Positions 43,101 through 44,155 of a DNA stretch of 44,155 nucleotides are shown piece by piece (the first letter of the stretch is position 1; every line of letters starts with the position of its first letter). The notes under the pieces are model-generated. The model was given only the letters and a program-made list of their open reading frames with translations. It made no database searches and was not told where the DNA came from. Both the position numbers and the translations under genes were made by a program. The stretch covers positions 1 through 44,155 of the forward strand of contig LNEW01000069.1 in NCBI GenBank assembly GCA_001464375.1. Direction: 5' to 3'. The stretch comes from Rhodospirillales bacterium Ga0074136 (GTDB taxonomy: Bacteria > Pseudomonadota > Alphaproteobacteria > Acetobacterales > Acetobacteraceae).

Positions 43101-44155
43101 ATGCTAACCGATATCGCCATCAAGCGGCTGAAACCAAAAGATAAATCGTACAAGGTTGCTGACCGTGACGGTATGTATGTCGCGGTCCTGCCGTCAGGAG
43201 CGATCTCGTTCCGCTACGACTATCGGCTGAACGGGCGCCGCGAAACGCTGACCCTCGGCGCCTACGGACTTGGCGGACTGACGCTCGCCGAAGCCCGCGA
43301 GCGCTGCCTCATTGCTCGGAAGATCGTTGCGGGCGGACAGTCGCCCGCGCAGGAGAAGCAGCGCGCGAAGCGCCGCGCGGCAGAAGCACTCACCATCGCG
43401 GCCGCCGGAAAGCGCTGGTTCGAGGGCGCGCGAATGGCCGAGAGTACGAGGGCCATGCGCAAGGCAATCTTCGACCGAGACATCCTACCAACGTGGAAGA
43501 ACAGGTTCCTTTCGGAGATCACGCCTGACGACCTGCGCGGGCTCTGCGCCAAAGTGAAGGAGCGCGGCGCGCCCGCGACCGCAATCCATGTTCGCGACAT
43601 CATCAAGCAGATCTACGGCCACGCGATCCTGCATGGCGAGAAGATTGCGAACCCGGCCGACGAAGTAGGGCCGGCATCAATCGCCACCTTCGTGCCAAAG
43701 GATCGCGCGCTTTCGCCGTCGGAGATCCGCATTCTGTTCGACCAAATCGAGCACGTCGCAACGCTGCCGACCATACGGCTCGGACTCCGCCTCATTCTCC
43801 TAACCATGGTGCGCAAGAGCGAACTGCTCGATGCAACCTGGGACGAGGTAGATTTTGAGAACGCTGTCTGGACCATTCCGAAGGACCGGATGAAGCGCTC
43901 GCGTGCGCACAACGTCTATCTGGCGCGACAGGCACTCGACATCATGGTCGCGCTGAAAACATGCGCTGGCAATTCACCCTATGTGTTGCCGTCCCGCTAT
44001 GAGGCCGACCAGCCGATGTCTCGTGCGACCTTCAATCGCGTCATCTACGCTGTTGTTGGGCGTGCGAAGACCAGCGGGCTGCCGTTGGGCGCCTTCACGG
44101 TGCACGACTTGCGGCGCACTGGCGCGACGTTGCTGAACGAGCTCGGCTTCAACAG
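43101..44155 (+). CDS. P4-type tyrosine integrase (partial)
   Basis: Site-specific recombinase that inserts and excises the island. The first ~351 residues are present. The N-terminal arm-type DNA-binding domain (DUF4102-like, 1-85) starts MLTDIAIKRLKPKDKSYKVA and has ISFRYDYRLNGRRETLTLG. A core-binding domain (about 95-185, IKQIYGHAILHG) follows. The catalytic domain shows R238 (LTMVRKSELLDATWDE) and H335-x-x-R338 (VHDLRRTGATLL). The nucleophilic Tyr would be past the right edge. The direction away from guaA and the GAGGAGG before the ATG fit a standard island end. Codon use is less GC-rich than in the core genes. Confidence 0.93.
   Translation, partial: MLTDIAIKRLKPKDKSYKVADRDGMYVAVLPSGAISFRYDYRLNGRRETLTLGAYGLGGLTLAEARERCLIARKIVAGGQSPAQEKQRAKRRAAEALTIAAAGKRWFEGARMAESTRAMRKAIFDRDILPTWKNRFLSEITPDDLRGLCAKVKERGAPATAIHVRDIIKQIYGHAILHGEKIANPADEVGPASIATFVPKDRALSPSEIRILFDQIEHVATLPTIRLGLRLILLTMVRKSELLDATWDEVDFENAVWTIPKDRMKRSRAHNVYLARQALDIMVALKTCAGNSPYVLPSRYEADQPMSRATFNRVIYAVVGRAKTSGLPLGAFTVHDLRRTGATLLNELGFN

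Larger units (their letters stand above)
42791..44155. mobile_element. Left end of a guaA-integrated genomic island
   Basis: The junction at the guaA 3' end, the drop in GC after 42832, the repeated motifs and the adjacent integrase reading away from guaA together define an island end. The remainder, including the cargo and right junction, lies beyond the window. Confidence 0.8.

Overview
The window is very GC-rich with strong G/C bias at third codon positions. It carries chromosomal housekeeping genes (pyrE, guaB, guaA, rlmE, rsmB, ppx, tRNA-Gln) mixed with many tripartite-tricarboxylate, ABC and amidohydrolase-type genes. That mixture suggests an alphaproteobacterium of the Acetobacteraceae, Roseomonas-like. 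This is inferred from gene style, not from a marker gene.

Left part (1-16.4 kb). A truncated peptide-type ABC solute-binding protein is followed by a 5'-clipped GIY-YIG nuclease that abuts the stop of pyrE. Next come an ELM1-family protein, a CAP-domain protein and a divergent ureohydrolase/aminotransferase pair. A large predicted type I-secreted RTX protein with PD40 repeats sits behind a strong 5' hairpin. An AtzG/AtzE-like amidase pair, an RMD1/DUF155 membrane protein and a HemL-like aminotransferase follow. The section ends with a monomeric adenosylcobalamin-dependent ribonucleotide reductase, a sterol-desaturase-family hydroxylase and a HupE/UreJ-type nickel/cobalt permease whose start codon lies in a hairpin.

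Middle part (16.4-33.6 kb). This holds a secreted lectin/endostatin-like protein, an MFS exporter, a MaoC/UPF0173/crotonase operon and a frameshifted gene remnant. A complete tctBAC tripartite tricarboxylate transporter and a D-aminopeptidase-like serine hydrolase follow. Then comes a seven-gene operon: a TPP-dependent enzyme, a full sugar-type ABC importer (ATPase, binding protein, two permeases), a D-2-hydroxyacid dehydrogenase and a DUF3830 protein. This operon looks like an uncharacterised uptake and breakdown route and is the best candidate for an undescribed system. Hairpins in two of its spacers may set relative gene dosage.

Right part (33.6-44.2 kb). A tRNA-Gln(CUG) is followed by a Ppx/GppA phosphatase whose last codons start a degenerate 28-bp tandem repeat, then rlmE. 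A 443-nt spacer with several stem-loops precedes guaB. A HAD dehalogenase, rsmB and a GNAT gene overlap end to end. After a small membrane protein comes guaA. The 3' end of guaA has been rewritten by a genomic island, which begins with an AT-richer segment carrying repeated TGACGGTAT motifs and a P4-type tyrosine integrase that runs off the right edge. No CRISPR array, rRNA or insertion sequence was seen.
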